Assembly: GCA_007118445.1 (NCBI GenBank)
Contig: SKRP01000321.1
Location: forward strand, 1 to 6,528
Direction of reading: 5' to 3'
DNA: 6,528 bases
DNA from: Natronohydrobacter sp.
GTDB lineage: Bacteria > Pseudomonadota > Alphaproteobacteria > Rhodobacterales > Rhodobacteraceae
The notes beneath the pieces were generated by a model. It did no database searches. It worked only from the letters and a program-made list of their open reading frames with translations, and had not been told where the DNA came from. Position 1 is the first letter of the stretch. Every line of letters starts with the position of its first letter. Below are positions 5,970-6,528 of the stretch, in pieces. The translations under genes were made by a program, and so were the position numbers.

Positions 5970-6016
5970 GCGCCTTGGCGCTTGCCCGACCGGCGGCGCA
6001 TCCTGTATGCTGCGCC
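5969..6016. repeat. Two consecutive inverted repeats after the DUF805 gene
   Basis: AGCGC-CTTG-GCGCT (5969-5982) begins in the DUF805 stop codon and forms a compact stem with a CUUG tetraloop. GGCGCA (5995-6000) and TGCGCC (6011-6016) then pair across 10 bases. Neither is followed by a T-run. The first may protect the DUF805 mRNA end or act as a weak terminator; the second overlaps the candidate promoter of the next gene. Confidence 0.4.
5982..6011 (+). promoter_or_regulatory. Candidate promoter of the zinc-finger gene
   Basis: TTGCCC (5982-5987) and TATGCT (6006-6011) are separated by 18 bases, four of six matches each, the -10 preceded by TG. The predicted start near 6018 leaves a leader of about 26 bases that includes the Shine-Dalgarno AGAGG (6031-6035). 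It is the best promoter-like pair in the window. Confidence 0.42.
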
Positions 6017-6043
6017 AAACCCCAGATGACAGAGGCCATGCTC

Positions 6044-6241
6044 ATGACAGCCCCCACCAGTTTTGATGCCCCGGAAACCGAGATCGTCTCTGCCATGCGC
6101 GTCTGTTGCGACGGCGGCGAAGGCGCTCTGGGACATCCGCGCGTCTGGCTGTCGATCAGCCATGAAACGGGCATGGTCGAATGCCCCTATTGCGACAAGC
6201 GTTTTATCCACCGCGATTACGCAGATGACGCTGCAGCCTGA
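6044..6241 (+). CDS. zf-CHCC zinc-finger protein, NDUFS6-like
   Basis: The 65-residue protein carries the zf-CHCC pattern: C22 in CDGGEGALGHPR, H31, and C47/C50 in VECPYCDKRF, four residues set to bind one Zn2+. A neighbouring C21 is extra. The domain is that of the mitochondrial complex I accessory subunit NDUFS6 (13 kDa), and alphaproteobacterial homologues have been found in purified complex I of Paracoccus, so a role in NADH:quinone oxidoreductase assembly or stability is the best guess; the gene here is far from any nuo gene in view. Three in-frame ATGs lie close together (6026, 6038, 6044). I chose 6044 because AGAGG (6031-6035) is 8 bases before it; 6038 is too close to that site and 6026 precedes it. 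Its last 25 bases overlap the convergent ORF at the right edge. Confidence 0.9.
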   Translation: MTAPTSFDAPETEIVSAMRVCCDGGEGALGHPRVWLSISHETGMVECPYCDKRFIHRDYADDAAA

Positions 6242-6528
6242 AGGCGGCTGATAAGCATCGGTGTTTCGCCGCACATCAGCTCTCCATCGACCCGCGCGCC
6301 CGTGCTGTCCAGAAAGTCGCGGATGTTATGGCCGGACCAGGCGCGAATGCGCCCGAACCCGCTGACCATGCCGGTGCCACGCGCGGTCCCGGTCTCGGTA
6401 TGCTGATAGTAATAGACCAGACGCCCGGACAACCCGTCATCGCAGGCAAATTCCGCATGGCCCAGCCGCAGGGTCTGGCCGATATGCCAACTGCCGGTGC
6501 AGGTCGTGCCGGTATTCGTCACCCCCTC
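6217..6528 (-). CDS. Unrecognised cysteine-containing protein, C-terminal part (runs off the edge)
   Basis: The minus-strand frame is open from the window edge to a TAA at 6219-6217. At least 103 residues are visible. A GTG at 6522 could be a start, but the GAGGG before it touches the codon, too close for a ribosome binding site, so the gene most likely begins beyond the edge. Visible features are three cysteines (CTGSWHIG near the start, EFACDDG, and ELMCGE near the C-terminus), several Gly/Thr-rich beta-like stretches (GRLVYYYQHTETG, GTGMVSGFGRIRAWSG) and no membrane segment. Cysteine spacing and beta-rich composition would suit a small periplasmic or lipoprotein-like domain whose signal sequence lies outside the window, which is inference. 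I do not recognise the family. The end overlaps the zinc-finger gene by 25 bases. It has typical GC-rich third positions, so it looks like a real gene rather than a shadow. Confidence 0.62.
   Translation of the reverse strand, partial: EGVTNTGTTCTGSWHIGQTLRLGHAEFACDDGLSGRLVYYYQHTETGTARGTGMVSGFGRIRAWSGHNIRDFLDSTGARVDGELMCGETPMLISRLQAAASSA

Noticed and set aside
1..6528. Mobile elements, phage genes, CRISPR arrays, tRNA or rRNA, toxin-antitoxin or defence systems
   Set aside because: No transposase, integrase, terminal repeats, spaced repeats or cloverleaf-like sequence was seen; the genes are core chromosomal and base use is even throughout.

Overview
The window looks like chromosomal DNA of a GC-rich alphaproteobacterium, most likely in the Rhodobacteraceae (Rhodobacter/Roseobacter relatives). 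This rests on three things read from the sequence: the synteny prfA-prmC-DUF4167, in which the DUF4167 start (MRSPNKRSRSKSN...) is typical of Alphaproteobacteria; a small stand-alone zf-CHCC zinc-finger protein related to the mitochondrial complex I subunit NDUFS6; and overall base and codon use. The family assignment is inference from recognition, not from a search.

Left block (1-2196, minus strand): prfA (release factor 1) and prmC (the methyltransferase that modifies its GGQ glutamine) overlap by one base (TGATG). After a 236-base gap comes the first 21 codons of a DUF4167 gene, cut by the window edge. This is a translation-termination housekeeping cluster.

Middle block (2324-4418, plus strand): a full-length HlyC/CorC (CNNM-type DUF21 + CBS pair + CorC_HlyC) membrane protein is followed, with an 8-base overlap, by a StrF-like glycosyltransferase-family protein. 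The two are probably co-transcribed from a promoter in the divergent prfA gap. The pairing is the least explained gene association in the window.

Right block (4422-6528): a YadG-like ABC ATPase (minus) meets the glycosyltransferase tail to tail with only 3 bases between them, and no permease gene is visible beside it. Divergent from it is a DUF805 membrane protein. Then comes the zf-CHCC protein with its own plausible promoter. Its 3' end overlaps by 25 bases a convergent, unrecognised cysteine-containing ORF that runs off the right edge.

No tRNA, rRNA, insertion sequence, CRISPR array or phage gene was seen. The window reads mainly as ordinary core chromosome. I found no convincing new multi-gene system; the items worth a second look are the CNNM-glycosyltransferase coupling, the permease-less ATPase, the unrecognised right-edge protein and a few small symmetric elements in the intergenic gaps.
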